A stretch of 64,000 bases of DNA from Maritimibacter harenae (GTDB lineage: Bacteria; Pseudomonadota; Alphaproteobacteria; Rhodobacterales; Rhodobacteraceae). How positions within the stretch are numbered: the first letter of the stretch is position 1; each line of letters begins with the position of its first letter. The DNA lies in the NCBI RefSeq assembly GCF_009882975.1, contig NZ_WTUX01000019.1, forward strand, positions 130,645-194,644, in the 5' to 3' direction. A program made the translations under genes and the position numbers. Under the pieces are notes generated by a model. The model saw only the letters and a program-made list of their open reading frames with translations. It was not told the DNA's origin and did no database searches. Positions 42,777-52,312 of the stretch are shown one piece after another.

Positions 42777-44111
42777 ATGCGCCTGTCCCGTTATTTCCTG
42801 CCGGTTCTGAAAGAGACGCCGTCCGAGGCGCAGATCGTGAGCCATCGGCTGATGCTGCGCGCGGGCATGATCAAGCAGGCCTCGGCCGGGAACTATTCCT
42901 GGCTGCCGCTGGGCTACAAGGTGCTGCAGAACATCGAGCGGATCGTCCACGAGGAGCAGAAGCGCGCGGGCCACATCCCGATCCTGATGCCGACGCTGCA
43001 ATCGGCCGATCTGTGGCGCGAGAGCGGGCGCTACGATGCCTACGGCCCCGAGATGCTTCGCATGCAGGACCGGCACGGGCGCGACATGCTCTACGGTCCG
43101 ACCAACGAGGAGATGGTGACCGATATCTTCCGGGCCCACGTGGGCAGCTACAAGGACCTGCCGCTCACGCTCTACCACATCCAGTGGAAGTTCCGCGACG
43201 AGATCCGCCCGCGCTTCGGCGTGATGCGGGGGCGCGAGTTCCTGATGAAGGACGGCTACAACTTCGACCTCACGAAAGAGGACGCGCTGCACGCCTACAA
43301 CCGCCACCTGGTGAGCTACCTTCGCACCTACGAGCGCATGGGGCTACAGGCGATCCCGATGCGCGCGGACTCCGGCCCCATCGGCGGCGACGACACGCAC
43401 GAGTTTCTCGTGCTGGCCGAGACCGGCGAGAGCGAGGTGTTCTACGACAGCGAGATCACCGATCTCAAGTTCGGTGACCGCGACATCGATTACGACAGCG
43501 TCGAGCAATGCCAGGGCGTGCTCGAGGAGTTCACGTCGCGCTATGCGCGTACGGACGAAACCCACGACGAAGAACTCTTCAACCAGATCCCGGAGGAGCG
43601 CCGCCGCGTGGCGCGCGGGATCGAGGTCGGGCAGATCTTCTATTTCGGCACCAAGTATTCCGAGCCGATGGGCGCGACCGTGACCGACCGCGAGGGCAAC
43701 CAGGTCCCGGTGCACATGGGGTCGCACGGGATCGGGGTGAGCCGGCTCGTCGGCGCGTTGATCGAGGCGAACCACGACGACAAGGGCATCATCTGGCCCG
43801 AGGGCGTGACGCCGTTCCATTGCGGGATCGTCAACGTGAAACAGGGCGATGCGGAAGCCGACGCGGCATGCGAGGATCTCTACAAGGCTCTGAGCGCGGC
43901 CGGGCTTGAGCCGCTCTACGACGACCGCGAGGATCGGGCGGGCGCCAAGTTCGCGACGATGGACCTGATCGGTCTGCCGTGGCGGATCACCGTGGGGCCG
44001 CGGGGCCTCAAGAACGGGGTCGTCGAAGTGACGTCGCGCCGCACGGGCGAGAGCGAAGAGCTGGCACCCGAAGCCGCCGTGGCGCGCATCCGCGAGATCT
44101 ACGGGGTGTGA
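42777..44111 (+). CDS. proS: Prolyl-tRNA synthetase (short alphaproteobacterial form)
   Basis: A 444-residue class II synthetase. Motif 1 region is [20 protein letters not shown], motif 2 is [20 protein letters not shown] (strand-loop-strand with conserved Arg) and motif 3 is [16 protein letters not shown]. At 444 residues it lacks the roughly 180-residue INS editing domain of the 570-residue bacterial type, as is usual in Alphaproteobacteria. Its TGA overlaps the GTG start of the next gene. Confidence 0.96.
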   Translation: MRLSRYFLPVLKETPSEAQIVSHRLMLRAGMIKQASAGNYSWLPLGYKVLQNIERIVHEEQKRAGHIPILMPTLQSADLWRESGRYDAYGPEMLRMQDRHGRDMLYGPTNEEMVTDIFRAHVGSYKDLPLTLYHIQWKFRDEIRPRFGVMRGREFLMKDGYNFDLTKEDALHAYNRHLVSYLRTYERMGLQAIPMRADSGPIGGDDTHEFLVLAETGESEVFYDSEITDLKFGDRDIDYDSVEQCQGVLEEFTSRYARTDETHDEELFNQIPEERRRVARGIEVGQIFYFGTKYSEPMGATVTDREGNQVPVHMGSHGIGVSRLVGALIEANHDDKGIIWPEGVTPFHCGIVNVKQGDAEADAACEDLYKALSAAGLEPLYDDREDRAGAKFATMDLIGLPWRITVGPRGLKNGVVEVTSRRTGESEELAPEAAVARIREIYGV

Positions 44112-44596
44112 TCCGGCGGCGTGATCCGGGCGAGGTGCAGGGGTGGGGCCATCCCTGCCGCGCCTACAGCTACGCCGCCATCGCGCTTCTCGTCCACACG
44201 ATCGAGATGGCCGAAGGGCTGCCCGGCTGGCTGGCGGCGCGCGACCCGTCCGTCCTTCTCACCGGGCCGCAGGCATCGCAGGCGCTGATCGGGCTCGGCC
44301 TGGGTGGCATGGCGATCCTGATCCTCGGCCGCAGCGTGCCGAACCGCCCCGTGCAGATCGTCGTCGCGCTGGTCGTGGGAATGCTGCTGGCGCGGGTCGT
44401 GACGCTCGTCACCCTGAGCCTCGCCGGCTGGAACTACGTGCCGGGTACCGCGACCGCGCTTGCGCTGGTCCTGCCCGCGGCGCTCTGGCTCTACCGCAAC
44501 CTGCCGCTGGCGGATCCCGCGCGGCTCATCGGCGCCGGAGCCGGTGTTCTGGCGATGGCGCCGATCACGTGGGCCGCCCTCTGGCTTGCGGGCTGA
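44108..44596 (+). CDS. Multi-pass membrane protein of unknown function
   Basis: A 162-residue protein starting at a GTG that overlaps the proS stop (GTGA). After a basic N-terminus ([12 protein letters not shown]) there are four or five hydrophobic segments (for example [17 protein letters not shown] and [20 protein letters not shown]). Between them is a short loop rich in Trp/Tyr and Pro. The in-frame ATG at 43979 lies within proS and is rejected. I do not recognise the family. Confidence 0.7.
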   Translation: MIRRRDPGEVQGWGHPCRAYSYAAIALLVHTIEMAEGLPGWLAARDPSVLLTGPQASQALIGLGLGGMAILILGRSVPNRPVQIVVALVVGMLLARVVTLVTLSLAGWNYVPGTATALALVLPAALWLYRNLPLADPARLIGAGAGVLAMAPITWAALWLAG

Positions 44597-44670
44597 GAGG
44601 CCGGGGCAGGCGTCAAGCTTGACCCGGACCCGGTCTCCCCGCAGACTTTGTCGAAAAAGGAGGTGAGCAG

Positions 44671-45165
44671 ATGCGGGTCCTGGCCCTCGCGGGCGGATTG
44701 GCGGGCGCGGTGACGCTGTCGCAATTCCCCGAGTTCTCTCAACAATACGTGCAGCGCCTGTCGGGCGCGGTGGACGAGTTGCGCACCGTCACGCTGGTCT
44801 TCGACGGGGCCGCAAGCGCGGCCGGGCTCACGCGCGAAGAGGCGCTGCGCGAGATGCAGTCGGGCAATTCCGCGCTGGTGTCCGATATCGGCACCGGCCT
44901 TGGCACGCGGATTTCGCGCTATGAGCGATTGAACGCCGATTACCAGGCCCTGGCGCCCGCCACGCCGGTCATGCGGCTGGTCAATTTCTGGCGCTTTCGT
45001 GACCCGGAGCTTGTGGAGCGGACGTGGGACCAGTATCAACCGGCGGTGCCCGTCACCGTGGATGGCGCGATCACCGCGGGGATCGGGTTTGTTGCCGGGT
45101 GGGGGCTGGTCGTGAGCGCGCTCGCGGCGCTCAAGCGTCCGTTCCGGCGCCGTCGCCACGCCTGA
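44671..45165 (+). CDS. DUF2937-family membrane protein
   Basis: A 164-residue protein with an N-terminal helix that may be a signal anchor (MRVLALAGGLAGAVTLSQFP) and the family segment EFSQQYVQRLSGAVDELRTV. A central amphipathic helix follows, then a C-terminal membrane helix (ITAGIGFVAGWGLVVSALAA) before basic residues. The N- and C-terminal helices around a soluble loop fit DUF2937. The translation signal is very strong (AAGGAGGTGA, 6 nt before the ATG). Function unknown. Confidence 0.83.
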   Translation: MRVLALAGGLAGAVTLSQFPEFSQQYVQRLSGAVDELRTVTLVFDGAASAAGLTREEALREMQSGNSALVSDIGTGLGTRISRYERLNADYQALAPATPVMRLVNFWRFRDPELVERTWDQYQPAVPVTVDGAITAGIGFVAGWGLVVSALAALKRPFRRRRHA

Positions 45166-45176
45166 GAGGTTTCGAC

Positions 45177-45560
45177 ATGACGATACAGATGCGCTTCGCG
45201 CTTGCCGCCGCCGGCCTGCTTTTCCTGATGCCGCTGCTTGCGGGCATCCTCAAGGCCAGCGTGTTCTGGTGCCTTGCCTTCTACGCGGTCTTCATCCTGA
45301 ACGCGGTCCTCGGCGCCAAACGCGTCGGACGCGAAGGCGGGATCAAGGCGCTGGCCCCGATCCTCGGCGCTCAAGGCGTGATGATCATCATCTTCTACCT
45401 CATCGGCCGTTTCGTGAACCTGATCGCGATGGGCGGTGACCGCGTCGCTCTGACCCCGACGATCTACGCCATCTTTGCGCTGATCGCGGTGGCGGCGCTC
45501 GTCTCGGGCCTCATCGCCTCGAAGAAGCCCGCGCAACCGTCGGAGGCGTCCGACGCCTGA
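45177..45560 (+). CDS. Small multi-pass membrane protein of unknown function
   Basis: A 127-residue protein with about four hydrophobic helices: RFALAAAGLLFLMPLLAG, FWCLAFYAVFILNAVLG, PILGAQGVMIIIFYLIGRF and PTIYAIFALIAVAALVSGLI. A Lys/Pro/Glu C-terminal tail follows. The ATG at 45177 is chosen because the upstream in-frame ATG at 45024 lies inside the DUF2937 gene. It lies 11 nt after DUF2937 and 28 nt before lolC. I do not recognise the family. Confidence 0.75.
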   Translation: MTIQMRFALAAAGLLFLMPLLAGILKASVFWCLAFYAVFILNAVLGAKRVGREGGIKALAPILGAQGVMIIIFYLIGRFVNLIAMGGDRVALTPTIYAIFALIAVAALVSGLIASKKPAQPSEASDA

Positions 45561-45588
45561 GACCGCCCCTGGCACGGAGAGGCTGATC

Positions 45589-46875
45589 TTGGCCAACCGC
45601 ACCGCCCCGTTTTCGCGCTTCGAATGGATGATCGCCTGGCGCTACCTGCGTGCACGGCGTGCCGAGGGGGGCGTGTCCACGATGACGTGGATCTCGCTCA
45701 TCGGCATCACGCTCGCCGTGGCCGCCCTGATCATCACGCTTGCCGTGCGGACGGGGTTCCGGGCCGAGTTCGTCGACACGATCCTTGGCGCCAACGCCCA
45801 CGTCACGATCTACAGCGCGGGCGAGGTGACGGCGCAGAACCGGGTCGATCGCACGATCACCGACTTCGACGCCTGGGCCGACCGGATCGGCGCGGTCGAG
45901 GGCGTCACGCGCGCCGCACCCCTGGTGAAGGGGCAGGTGATGGCCAACAACGCCGACCGCAACATCGGCGTGCAGGTCTTCGGCATCCGGGCGGACGACC
46001 TCAAGTCCATCCCGGGCATCAACAACCCGGAGACCGCCACCGGCTCGATCGAGGATTTCGAGGACGGCATCGCCATCGGTCTGGGCGTGTCGCGCGAACT
46101 CGGCATCGGGCTGGGTGACAAGATCAAGCTGATCTCGCCCAACGGGGTGAAGACCGCTTTCGGCACAAGCCCGCGGGTCAACGTCTACGACGTGACCTAC
46201 ATCTTCTCCGCCGGGCGCTACGACATCGATTCCACTCGCGTCTACCTGCCGTTCGCCGAGGCGCAGTCGTTCTTCAACAAGGAAGGCGTGGCCGACGAGA
46301 TCGAGGTGATGGTCGAGGCGCCGGAGGAGATCAACGACTACGTCGGGCCGACCCTGCGCGCCGCGGGCGAGGGGGCGCTGGCCTGGACCTGGGAGGACAG
46401 CGCGGGCGCCTTCCTGCGCGCGCTCGAGATCGAGGACAACGTGATGTTCATCATCCTGTCCGTGCTCGTTCTCATCGCTTCGATGAATATCGTCTCGGGG
46501 CTGATCATGCTGGTGAAGAACAAGGGGCGCGACATCGGCATCCTGCGCACGATGGGCCTGACCGAGGGCTCGGTTCTGCGCGTCTTCTTCCTGTGCGGGT
46601 CCGTCACCGGGATTGCCGGCACGATCTTCGGCGTCATCCTCGGCTGCCTCTTCGCGACCTATATCGACCCGATCTTCGCCTTCGTGAACTACCTCTCCGG
46701 CGGCGGTGTCTGGGACCCGTCGATCCGCGGCATCTACGCGCTGCCGGCCAAGTTGCAGACGGGCGACGTGCTTTCCGCCGTCGCCATGTCGCTGGGTCTC
46801 AGTTTCATTGTCACCATCTTCCCGGCGCGCCGCGCGGCGCGGATGAACCCGGTGGAGGCGCTGCGCTATGAGTGA
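45589..46875 (+). CDS. lolC: Lipoprotein-releasing ABC transporter permease (LolC/LolE type)
   Basis: A 428-residue FtsX-like permease. It has an N-terminal helix after [20 protein letters not shown], a large periplasmic domain (about residues 55-265) and three C-terminal helices including [20 protein letters not shown]. The start is a TTG at 45589 behind CGGAGAGGC. LolCDE extracts outer-membrane lipoproteins from the inner membrane. Alphaproteobacteria usually have one such permease acting as a homodimer, so lolC here also plays the LolE part. It overlaps lolD by 8 nt. Confidence 0.94.
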   Translation: MANRTAPFSRFEWMIAWRYLRARRAEGGVSTMTWISLIGITLAVAALIITLAVRTGFRAEFVDTILGANAHVTIYSAGEVTAQNRVDRTITDFDAWADRIGAVEGVTRAAPLVKGQVMANNADRNIGVQVFGIRADDLKSIPGINNPETATGSIEDFEDGIAIGLGVSRELGIGLGDKIKLISPNGVKTAFGTSPRVNVYDVTYIFSAGRYDIDSTRVYLPFAEAQSFFNKEGVADEIEVMVEAPEEINDYVGPTLRAAGEGALAWTWEDSAGAFLRALEIEDNVMFIILSVLVLIASMNIVSGLIMLVKNKGRDIGILRTMGLTEGSVLRVFFLCGSVTGIAGTIFGVILGCLFATYIDPIFAFVNYLSGGGVWDPSIRGIYALPAKLQTGDVLSAVAMSLGLSFIVTIFPARRAARMNPVEALRYE

Positions 46876-47551
46876 GGTGCTCAAGCTCGAAAAGATCGAA
46901 AAGGTCTACAACCGTGGCGAACCGGGCGAGGTTTTCGTGCTCAAAGGTGCGGATCTTGCAATCGCCCCCGGCGAGGTCGTGGCGCTCGTCGCCCCCTCCG
47001 GCGCGGGCAAGTCGACGCTTCTGCACATCGCCGGACTGCTCGACGCGCCGTCCACGGGGCGGGTGTCGATCGGGGGTGAGGACGTGACCGACCTGGGCGA
47101 CCGGCGGCGCACGGCACTGCGTCGGTCGAACATCGGCTTCATCTACCAGTTCCACCACCTGCTGCCGGAATTCACCGCGCTCGAGAACATCGTGCTGCCG
47201 CAGCTCGCGAACGGTGCCAGCCAGAAGACAGCGCGCGACAGGGCGATGATGCTGCTCGCGCGCGTTGGGGTCGATCACCGTGCCGGGCACCGACCGGCCG
47301 AGCTTTCGGGCGGGGAACAACAGCGCGTCGCGTTCTGCCGTGCGCTCGCCAATGCGCCGGAGCTCCTGCTGGCGGATGAGCCGACCGGTAACCTCGATCC
47401 CGAAACGTCCGACCGGGTGTTCGAGACGCTGATGGACCTCGTGCGCGAAACCGGCCTGTCGGCCCTCATCGCCACGCACAACCACGCGCTCGCCGCGCGT
47501 ATGGACCGGGTGTTGCATGTCGACGGGGGCGTCGTCACGCCGGGGTCCTGA
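46868..47551 (+). CDS. lolD: Lipoprotein-releasing ABC transporter ATP-binding protein
   Basis: A 227-residue ATPase with Walker [19 protein letters not shown], signature [15 protein letters not shown] and Walker [13 protein letters not shown]. The GLLDAP and [10 protein letters not shown] patterns place it in the LolD/MacB/FtsE group. With LolC upstream it drives lipoprotein release to LolA. Its ATG lies within the last codons of lolC. Confidence 0.96.
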   Translation: MSEVLKLEKIEKVYNRGEPGEVFVLKGADLAIAPGEVVALVAPSGAGKSTLLHIAGLLDAPSTGRVSIGGEDVTDLGDRRRTALRRSNIGFIYQFHHLLPEFTALENIVLPQLANGASQKTARDRAMMLLARVGVDHRAGHRPAELSGGEQQRVAFCRALANAPELLLADEPTGNLDPETSDRVFETLMDLVRETGLSALIATHNHALAARMDRVLHVDGGVVTPGS

Positions 47552-47636
47552 GTGGCGGCGCGGGGCGCGGAATGGAACGTGAGGCGCGGAGTCGCGTTTC
47601 CCCGACACAGACTTCAAGACCACCGGGAGACACTCA

Positions 47637-48146
47637 GTGACCCCAATCCGCCTGTCCATTGCCGCTTTCATCGCCGTGGCCGCGCCGCTTGCCGCGGGGC
47701 CGGTATCGGCCGCGCCCGAGGTGACATCGAGCTCCAACCAGCCCACCGCACCGATCAAGCCACTGCCGGAAATCCCGGACGGGGTCGAGGCGATCGTCGA
47801 CCTGTCCGACCAGACACTCACCGTGCTGCGCACCGAGGACGGGCGCACGACCCACCGGGTCTGGCCGGTCTCCACCGGTGCGGACGGCTACCGGACGCCG
47901 ACGGGACGCTTCCAGCCGACCTTCCTCGACAGGGACCACACGTCGTCGCTCTACGATGACGCGCCGATGCCGTGGTCGGTGTTCTTCAACGAGGACATCG
48001 CGATCCACGGGACCTACGACACCCGCTACATCGGGCGCCCCGCTTCGCACGGCTGCGTCCGTATGATGCCGAAGGCGGCCAAGGCGTTTTTCCGAATGGT
48101 GGACGACGCCGGGCGAGGCAACACGACCATCAAGGTCGAGAGTTGA
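47637..48146 (+). CDS. Secreted L,D-transpeptidase (YkuD domain)
   Basis: A 169-residue protein with a cleavable signal peptide (MTPIRLSIAAFIAVAAPLAA, then AGPVSAAP) and a YkuD catalytic domain (about residues 60-167). The domain ends with HGTYDTRYIGRPASHGCVRM, whose His and Cys form the active site. The start is a GTG at 47637. It may cross-link peptidoglycan by 3-3 bonds or attach proteins to it. The short form has no extra binding domain. Confidence 0.9.
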   Translation: MTPIRLSIAAFIAVAAPLAAGPVSAAPEVTSSSNQPTAPIKPLPEIPDGVEAIVDLSDQTLTVLRTEDGRTTHRVWPVSTGADGYRTPTGRFQPTFLDRDHTSSLYDDAPMPWSVFFNEDIAIHGTYDTRYIGRPASHGCVRMMPKAAKAFFRMVDDAGRGNTTIKVES

Positions 48147-48152
48147 CCCGCC

Positions 48153-48596
48153 TCAGGTCTTCTGGGTGAGCCAGACGCCGATGGCCATGACCGCGATGCC
48201 GGCGGCCCGCGTGAGGCTCACCGGGGACACCCGCGCGCCGAAGAGGCCGTAATGGTCGATGGCGGCGGCCGAGAGAAGTTGCCCCAGCAGCACGAAGAAC
48301 ACCGCGTTGCCCACACCGAAGCGCGGGGCGACGAAGGTGATCGACAGCACGTAGAACGCCACGAGGAACCCGCCCAGAAGCAGGTGACGCGGCGCTTCGC
48401 CGATCCGGGCCAGCGCGCCGGGACCGGTGACGAGCGCGGCGACGATCCCGATGGTCAGCGCGACGCCAAAGGTCACGACGCCGGTCGCGAAGGGGTTGCC
48501 GATCTTCTGGCCAAGCGCCGAACTGAGCGCCGCGAAGACGGGGATGCCGAAGCCGGCCAGCAGCATGGTGGCCGCGTAGGCCGGCGTCCCGCTCAT
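48153..48596 (-). CDS. DMT-superfamily transporter (DUF606/YdcZ type)
   Basis: A 147-residue protein with five hydrophobic helices (for example LLAGFGIPVFAALSSALGQK near the start and RAAGIAVMAIGVWLTQK at the end), a half-size DMT transporter of the YdcZ family. Such proteins work as dimers or pairs. The family motif SALGQKIGNPFATGVVTF is present. Its ATG overlaps the thioesterase stop (ATGA). Substrate unknown. Confidence 0.88.
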   Translation of the reverse strand: MSGTPAYAATMLLAGFGIPVFAALSSALGQKIGNPFATGVVTFGVALTIGIVAALVTGPGALARIGEAPRHLLLGGFLVAFYVLSITFVAPRFGVGNAVFFVLLGQLLSAAAIDHYGLFGARVSPVSLTRAAGIAVMAIGVWLTQKT

Positions 48597-48997
48597 GGCA
48601 CCATGTAGGTGGCGGTCGCGGTCGCCACGGGCTTGCCCGACGGGTGGGCGATCATCTCGGCACTGGCGAACACGACGGCCTTGCCGGCGCGCACGACGCG
48701 GGCGTGGCAGGCAATGCGCTCGCCCGATCCCGGGCGCAGGAAGACGGTGTCCAGATTGGTCGTGGCGACCGGCTTGAATTCCCCGAAATGCCCGGCGGCG
48801 GCGAACACCATCGCGGTGTCGGCCAGGGTGGCGAGCGCTTGGCCCGACACGATGCCGCCGACGCGCGCGATGTCGTCGGTGATCGGGATCGTGAGGATGG
48901 CGCCCTCGGCCCCGATCTCGTCCACGCGCATGTCGAGCGCGCGCACCCAGGGGGCGAACATGTCGGCGAGTATCTGTTCTGCTTCGGCTGGTGTCAT
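48593..48997 (-). CDS. PaaI-type hotdog thioesterase
   Basis: A 134-residue hotdog-fold protein. Typical segments are VGGIVSGQALATLADTAMVF, whose conserved Asp is the likely catalytic residue (near 69), and the strand KPVATTNLDTVFLRPG. It would hydrolyse an aryl- or acyl-CoA thioester. No paa gene is nearby, so its substrate is open. The ATG at 48997 is preferred over one at 49033 because the extra residues are unlike the family. Confidence 0.87.
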   Translation of the reverse strand: MTPAEAEQILADMFAPWVRALDMRVDEIGAEGAILTIPITDDIARVGGIVSGQALATLADTAMVFAAAGHFGEFKPVATTNLDTVFLRPGSGERIACHARVVRAGKAVVFASAEMIAHPSGKPVATATATYMVP

Positions 48998-49036
48998 GGC
49001 GCGCACCTTGGGCGCAGCCGGCGGGGCGATCAAGCC

Positions 49037-49660
49037 TCAATCGCTCGTGTCGTTACGTCCCGGTTCGACAAGGTCGCGCAGCTCTTCGAGCGCGGTGCTG
49101 GCCCGCTCCGAGGCGGCTTCGAGTTCGTCGGCAAGCTGTCCGGCCAGGTCCTCGGGCACGCCGCGCCGCACCAACCGCGCACCGGAGGCCGCGCTGTTGG
49201 CGACGTTGCCGAAGGCGTGCATCGCCGCGCGCAGGGTCTTCGTGATCGACTCGGAGTCCGCGGTAGCCGGCCGGTCCTCGGAGACTTCCGTGCTCAGCAC
49301 GAGGATCGTCTCGATCCCGTTGTCGCCATGTTGCAGGGGTCGGGCTTCGACATCCCATGTGGCCGGGCGGTCCCCGACCTGCATATGCCCGGTGAAATGC
49401 GACCGCTCGCCGTCGAACGCGGCCTGAACGGCCTGCTTGGCTGTCCCGGCGGCTTCGCTTTCCCACAGGGCCGTCCAGACCTTGCCGCAGATCTCCTCGG
49501 CCGACAGCTCCAGCAGCTCCAGCCCGCGCCGGTTCACCGCCACCACCTCGCCGCTGCGGTCGATCACCTTCGCGCAGATGTCCGATTTCTGGGCCAGGAC
49601 GCCGATCATCGACGACACGGCCTGCGTGTTCAGGGTGTTATCCTTGAAAACCAGGTCCAC
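49037..49660 (-). CDS. PAS-domain protein with C-terminal helical dimerisation segment, adjacent to the phytochrome
   Basis: A 207-residue protein. A PAS domain covers about residues 12-125 (VLAQKSDICAKVIDRSGEVV, then AVNRRGLELLELSAEEICGK). A helical C-terminal part follows (SITKTLRAAMHAFGNVANSA, then an acidic coil). That part is shaped like a histidine-kinase dimerisation helix pair with a central His, but no ATPase domain follows. The start is a GTG at 49660, 75 nt after the phytochrome stop and on the same strand. A phosphotransfer or signal partner of the phytochrome is a reasonable inference. The helix may also be just a coiled coil. Confidence 0.82.
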   Translation of the reverse strand: MDLVFKDNTLNTQAVSSMIGVLAQKSDICAKVIDRSGEVVAVNRRGLELLELSAEEICGKVWTALWESEAAGTAKQAVQAAFDGERSHFTGHMQVGDRPATWDVEARPLQHGDNGIETILVLSTEVSEDRPATADSESITKTLRAAMHAFGNVANSAASGARLVRRGVPEDLAGQLADELEAASERASTALEELRDLVEPGRNDTSD

Positions 49661-49735
49661 GCGCTTCTCCGCCTTTACAAGTCGGATTCGGGGTATCGGT
49701 TATGGTGAGCCATGACAAGCATGACCGCCCGGAAA

Positions 49736-52312
49736 TCAGCGACCCGTTGCCTGTGCGAAGGCCGTGCGCAGGCTGTCCGAAGAAAACGGTTTCTGCACGA
49801 TGGGGCAGGGCGGGAAGGTCTTGAGAAGCTCCTGCCGTTCGCCGTAGCCCGTGGACAGAACGAACGGGATGCCTCGCTCCGCCAAAGCCCGGGCCACCGG
49901 AAGCGATTGCTCCTCGCCCAGGTTCACGTCGAGCAGCGCGAAGTCCGGCGGTGCGGTGTCGATGCTCGCAAGCGCCTCGTCGACCGAGGCGGCGAGGGTG
50001 ATTTCGCTGGCGCCGAAATCCTCGAGGATTCCTTGCGCGTCCATCGCGATGATCAGCGTATCTTCAAGAACGAGGCCGCGCCCCGACAGCGCGAAACCTT
50101 CGCCGGTCGCCTGGGGCGACGGCTCGGGCGCGGCTTCCGCCTGGTCGGCCGCATCGAGGATGTTCTCGACATGCGGACCGGGCACGAAGAACCGGGCTTT
50201 AACCCCGGTTTCGGGATAGGTGATGCCGGCTTCGCCGCCGAGTTCGTGGGGGATCGACATCTCGATGATGGTCGAGCCGAACCCGCGGCGCGTCGGCGGA
50301 AGGACGGGGGGACCGCCGGTTTCGGTCCAGTTGATCTCGATCCCGCCGTCGCGTTCGTCCAGGGCGACATGTACCTGCCCCGACCGGTCGCAGAGCGCGC
50401 CGTATTTCATCGAATTGGTGGCCATCTCGTGCACCACGAGCGCGAGGTTGGTGAAGGCGGCGGGCGAGATCAGGATCTCCGGCCCGTCGATCAGGACGCG
50501 ATCCGACTTTGACTCGGCATAGGCTTCGAACTCGCAGCGTATGAGCTCTTTCAGCGGCGCGGGATCCCACTGGTCACGCGTCAACTGGTCGTGAGCGCGG
50601 GCGAGGGATTGGATCCGTCCGTGCAGGCGGTCCGTGAATTCCGGCATGGTCGTCGCGTCGGCCTTCGCCTGCGACACCAGCCCCTGCATCAGGTTGAGGA
50701 TGTTGCGCACCCGGTGATTGAGCTCGGAAATCAGCAGTTGCTGCTGCTCCTGCGCCCGCTTGCGCTCTTCGGCGCTGGCGTCGGTGACCTTGAGGAATAC
50801 CTCGAGCAGGACGACGCGCAGCTGGTCGGCCGCGTGGCGTGCATGGTCGGACCAGGATTCCGAGCGCCCTTCGACGTCCTGCTGCCAGGTCTCGAAGCTC
50901 TTGCGCGGGGTGAGGCGGGTGCCGTTCGGCCCGGTCTCCACCGGCTTCGTCGGGTCGCCCGCCCAGTTCACCTTCTTGGTGACGGGTTCGCGGCACAGGA
51001 CCAGGTAGTCGCGCGGATGACGCGACACGGGGATGGCCAGGATGCCGGCCACCCGGTCGGACAAGTCGCCCAATTCGGGCATGTCCCGGCGCAGCTCGTC
51101 CGTGGCGAAGATCTGCGTGCCGGTGGACCGGTCGAGCATCCGCGCGATGGGCTCGAACTCGTCCGCATCCGGGGTCACGCCCGTCGCGGTGAACGCGCCG
51201 TCGTGGTAGAGCACCGTGCCGTCATGCGGGATCACCCGTTCGATGTCGCCCGACAGCGCCAGCAGGCTGGCATCGAGCGTGTGCCCGTCCGCGAGATGCG
51301 ACATGATCCGGGTCTGGAGCCGCGACATGTCCTCCTGCGCGCGGGCGCGCACGCGTGCCTCGTATTCGCTCAGTTCGAAGGAAAACAGGTGTGCGAACAG
51401 CTCGACCGCCGTGCGGCGTTCATAGTCGATGTAGCGTGGCGTGTTGTGATGGCAGGCGAAAAGCCCCCACAACTCGCCGTCCTTCATGATCGACACCGAC
51501 ATGGAGGCTTCGATCCCCATGTTGCGCAGGTACTCGATATGGATCGGCGACACAGCGCGGGTCACGGCGAGCGACAGGTCGACCGGCGCGCCGGTCTCGT
51601 CGATGCCGGGCCGGATCACCGCGCCGGGGTCGTTCACGTCGGCGATCAGGCGCAGGAGCGCTTTCTTGTAGAGCGCGCGGGCCTGCACGGGAATGTCGGA
51701 GGCCGGGAAGTTCAGCCCGAGGTAACGGGTTTCTCCGTCCGACCGCTTTTCGGCCAGCACGCGACCGGAATGGTCCGGCTGGAACTGGTAGACCATCACG
51801 CTGTCGAAGCCCGCGATCTGCGCAAGCCCTTCGGCCGCATCCTGCGCCAGCCGGTCAAGGTCGCTGCTCGTGTCGATCTTCTGGATGAGCGGATAGACCT
51901 CGCTCATCACGTCGCCGGAGCGGGGGTCGGCCTTGGGTTCGAACTCCACGAGGATGTAGGGGCCGCTTTCGTGGATCGAGATGTCGAAGAGGCGCCCGGT
52001 CGTTCTCAGCACCACGCCGAAGAGCCGCAGGGGATGGCGCGCCAGGTCGGCTTTTTCCATCCCGGCCCGGATCCGGTCGAAGGCTTCGGCGGTGACGAGC
52101 TCGGTGATCGGACTGCCGATCGCGCCCTCCACGTCGTGGCCCAGGATGGACCCGAGGTTCTCCGAGGCATGGCGCACGGTCCAGTCCGGAGAGACCGCGA
52201 CGAGCGCGCCGTAGGATTGGACGCGGCCCAGAAGATGGATGGGTTCGCGGTCGCAGTTGGTCAGATCCACCGGCGTACCCGGTTCGATCATCCCGTCGGA
52301 GGCGTCGTTCAT
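49736..52312 (-). CDS. bphP: Bacteriophytochrome hybrid HWE histidine kinase with C-terminal receiver
   Basis: An 858-residue photosensor. The biliverdin-attaching cysteine is Cys20 in LTNCDREPIHLLG. PAS (about 15-120), GAF (about 145-310, with FPASDIPVQARALY near 200), PHY (about 325-500, with PRKSFETW in the tongue), an HWE-type kinase (H box ELNHRVRNILNLMQGL near 530) and a receiver (about 735-855, Asp in FALLDVNLG) follow in order. It should sense red/far-red light through biliverdin. The kinase and receiver in one chain suggest internal phosphorelay. It overlaps the heme oxygenase gene by 4 nt. Confidence 0.94.
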   Translation of the reverse strand: MNDASDGMIEPGTPVDLTNCDREPIHLLGRVQSYGALVAVSPDWTVRHASENLGSILGHDVEGAIGSPITELVTAEAFDRIRAGMEKADLARHPLRLFGVVLRTTGRLFDISIHESGPYILVEFEPKADPRSGDVMSEVYPLIQKIDTSSDLDRLAQDAAEGLAQIAGFDSVMVYQFQPDHSGRVLAEKRSDGETRYLGLNFPASDIPVQARALYKKALLRLIADVNDPGAVIRPGIDETGAPVDLSLAVTRAVSPIHIEYLRNMGIEASMSVSIMKDGELWGLFACHHNTPRYIDYERRTAVELFAHLFSFELSEYEARVRARAQEDMSRLQTRIMSHLADGHTLDASLLALSGDIERVIPHDGTVLYHDGAFTATGVTPDADEFEPIARMLDRSTGTQIFATDELRRDMPELGDLSDRVAGILAIPVSRHPRDYLVLCREPVTKKVNWAGDPTKPVETGPNGTRLTPRKSFETWQQDVEGRSESWSDHARHAADQLRVVLLEVFLKVTDASAEERKRAQEQQQLLISELNHRVRNILNLMQGLVSQAKADATTMPEFTDRLHGRIQSLARAHDQLTRDQWDPAPLKELIRCEFEAYAESKSDRVLIDGPEILISPAAFTNLALVVHEMATNSMKYGALCDRSGQVHVALDERDGGIEINWTETGGPPVLPPTRRGFGSTIIEMSIPHELGGEAGITYPETGVKARFFVPGPHVENILDAADQAEAAPEPSPQATGEGFALSGRGLVLEDTLIIAMDAQGILEDFGASEITLAASVDEALASIDTAPPDFALLDVNLGEEQSLPVARALAERGIPFVLSTGYGERQELLKTFPPCPIVQKPFSSDSLRTAFAQATGR

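Noticed and set aside
40329-43307. 992-residue minus-strand frame over nrdJ and proS
   Set aside because: Antisense shadow of nrdJ; no domain is readable and composition is typical of complement translation.
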